Part shown: piece by piece, positions 5,730 to 6,520 of the stretch
How positions within the stretch are numbered: the first letter of the stretch is position 1
How the letters are laid out: each line of letters starts with the position of its first letter
Assembly (NCBI GenBank): GCA_003488965.1
Contig: DNJW01000260.1
Span: forward strand, 1 to 6,520
DNA: 6,520 nucleotides
Source of the DNA: Lachnospiraceae bacterium
GTDB lineage: Bacteria > Bacillota > Clostridia > Lachnospirales > Lachnospiraceae
Reading direction: 5' to 3'
Made by a program: the position numbers and the translations under genes
Notes under the pieces: model-generated
What the model saw: only the letters and a program-made list of their open reading frames with translations
What the model was told of the DNA's origin: nothing
Databases searched by the model: none

Positions 5730-6449
5730 TTAACGGTTATATAAAAAGCGGAGGAATTGCTCCGCGGAGCGGTTGATAATCAGTTCTTCGGGGAAATTTA
5801 TTTCCCTGATAAGCGCAAGCGCGTAAGTAAAATTACCTATATTAGAGTGGCCGTGGCTGTCACTGGAAAGAAGTACCGGATAACGGTATTTCCTGCAAAG
5901 TTCCAGTATAGTCCGGTCATTTTCTTTTACATCGCCCCGGTAACCGTCCGGGGATAAGGAACTGTTGTTGATTTCCAGCAGAACATGGCAATCCATGGCC
6001 GCTTCCGCCAAGCGGCGGTAATCTACCGGATATTTTACATCATCGGGATGGGCAATAATGCGGATAAAGGGGTTTTCTATGGCATGAATATAGGCCGCCG
6101 TATTTTCCTCCAGGCTGCCGGGCTTTATGCAGGGCAGATGCATGCCTGCCAGACAGTAGTCCAGATTTTTCATGATATCCTCCGGCAAATCCAGGCTTCC
6201 GGCAAAATCCAGAATATTCACTTCGGCTCCGTACAGCATATGTATCCCCATACGGAGAGAGGGCGCCAGGGACTGGCTTCTGAAATAAGATGCAGTGCAG
6301 GAATGGGGAATGGCAGGCCCGTGTTCGCTGATGCCTAACAGCTTGATGCCGGTCTGCGATGCATATTTTATCATATCGGTAACCGTATCATGGGTGTAAT
6401 GGCCGCTGGATACCGTATGCGTATGAACATCTAACTCAAAGGAAAACAT
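5730..6449 (-). CDS. PHP-domain metal-dependent phosphatase, YcdX-like
   Basis: The product has 239 aa, starting at the ATG at 6449-6447, which has AGGAGG 9 bases upstream; the reading frame runs on to 6518, but those extra residues have no family likeness or better ribosome site. The nine metal ligands expected from E. coli YcdX, a trinuclear zinc PHP enzyme of about 245 aa, can all be placed: H9 and H11 (DVHTHT), H17, H43 (SEHGP), E76 (GAEVNIL), H104 (AGMHLP), H134 (AHPDD), D197 and H199 (SSDSHGH). A cytoplasmic phosphatase or phosphoesterase is likely. Histidinol-phosphatase (HisK/HisJ) is a related but longer family and fits less well. The physiological substrate is unknown for the family. 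The gene is convergent with the antiterminator gene, only 13 bases apart, and appears unrelated to the PTS operon. Confidence 0.92.
   Translation of the reverse strand: MFSFELDVHTHTVSSGHYTHDTVTDMIKYASQTGIKLLGISEHGPAIPHSCTASYFRSQSLAPSLRMGIHMLYGAEVNILDFAGSLDLPEDIMKNLDYCLAGMHLPCIKPGSLEENTAAYIHAIENPFIRIIAHPDDVKYPVDYRRLAEAAMDCHVLLEINNSSLSPDGYRGDVKENDRTILELCRKYRYPVLLSSDSHGHSNIGNFTYALALIREINFPEELIINRSAEQFLRFLYNR
5739..5765 (-). terminator. Terminator-like hairpin inside the 3' end of the PHP gene
   Basis: Read on the minus strand, GCGGAG (5765-5760), loop CAATTC and CTCCGC (5753-5748) form a 6-bp GC-rich stem followed by TTTTTATAT (5747-5739). It lies in the last codons, ahead of the stop codon at 5732-5730. 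The plus strand has no T-run after the stem, so it does not serve the antiterminator gene. Confidence 0.5.
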
Positions 6450-6458
6450 AATAAACTT

Positions 6459-6464
6459 CCTCCT
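6459..6464 (-). promoter_or_regulatory. Ribosome binding site deciding the PHP gene start
   Basis: On the minus strand AAAAGGAGGAAG contains AGGAGG, 9 bases before the ATG at 6449. It supports this start over the longer open frame that reaches 6518. Confidence 0.85.
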
Positions 6465-6476
6465 TTTAAAACAAGA

Positions 6477-6482
6477 TTTATA
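6477..6482 (-). promoter_or_regulatory. Weak -10 candidate for the PHP gene
   Basis: TATAAA on the minus strand matches 5 of 6 bases of the -10 consensus. No convincing -35 is visible about 17 bases upstream (around 6499-6505), so the promoter could be elsewhere, including beyond the window edge. Confidence 0.25.
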
Positions 6483-6520
6483 GGTAATTGCGAAATTCAG
6501 TGATTCTGCACTTGTCATTG

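Noticed and set aside
5718..5743. AACGG direct repeats and AT-rich TATAT/ATATA pairing after the antiterminator gene
   Set aside because: The stem is short and AT-only; no convincing terminator or attachment site can be built from it.
5985..6338. 117-aa plus-strand open frame opposite the PHP gene
   Set aside because: It is antisense to all the PHP metal-binding motifs and has no supporting signals.

Overview
The window looks like a chromosomal segment from a low-to-mid GC member of the Bacillota, most likely a clostridium of the Lachnospiraceae type. The reasons are the strong AGGAGG-type ribosome binding sites, the lipoprotein signal, a sugar PTS controlled by a BglG/LicT-type antiterminator, and protein sequences of clostridial character. 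The assignment is inference from style; no rRNA or other marker is present. I see no mobile element, CRISPR array, tRNA or rRNA. No gene-free stretch exceeds about 215 bases.

Layout. Bases 1-1284 (+) are the 3' part of a hybrid sensor histidine kinase: an ATPase domain followed by two intact receiver domains, with the sensor and HisKA parts outside the window. After a 125-base gap holding a 20-bp near-perfect palindrome comes a secreted lipoprotein gene (about 1410-2495, +), probably of the YiiG/DUF3829 type. Next is a 213-base control region (2496-2708): a promoter whose -35 overlaps the lipoprotein stop codon, a RAT-type RNA antiterminator site, and a strong intrinsic terminator overlapping the RAT. 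It precedes a complete EIICBA sugar PTS permease (2709-4859, +) of the glucose/maltose family. Thirty-two bases later is a LicT/GlcT-type antiterminator with an RNA-binding domain and two PRD modules (4892-5716, +). A YcdX-like PHP-domain metallophosphatase lies convergent on the minus strand (6449-5730), and its start region is near the right edge.

How the parts work together. The clearest functional unit is the self-controlled PTS operon. Transcription from the 2492-2520 promoter would stop at the 2549-2604 terminator unless the antiterminator encoded by the second gene binds the RAT at 2528-2560, which excludes the terminator hairpin. PRD phosphorylation by the PTS should couple this to sugar transport. 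This is a known regulatory design, but promoter, RAT, terminator, permease and regulator are all visible here. I do not see a convincing undescribed system. The best leads for a second look are the very short leader in front of the RAT, the ATGCAT repeat set in the same leader, the unexplained palindrome ahead of the lipoprotein gene, and a terminator-like hairpin inside the last codons of the PHP gene.
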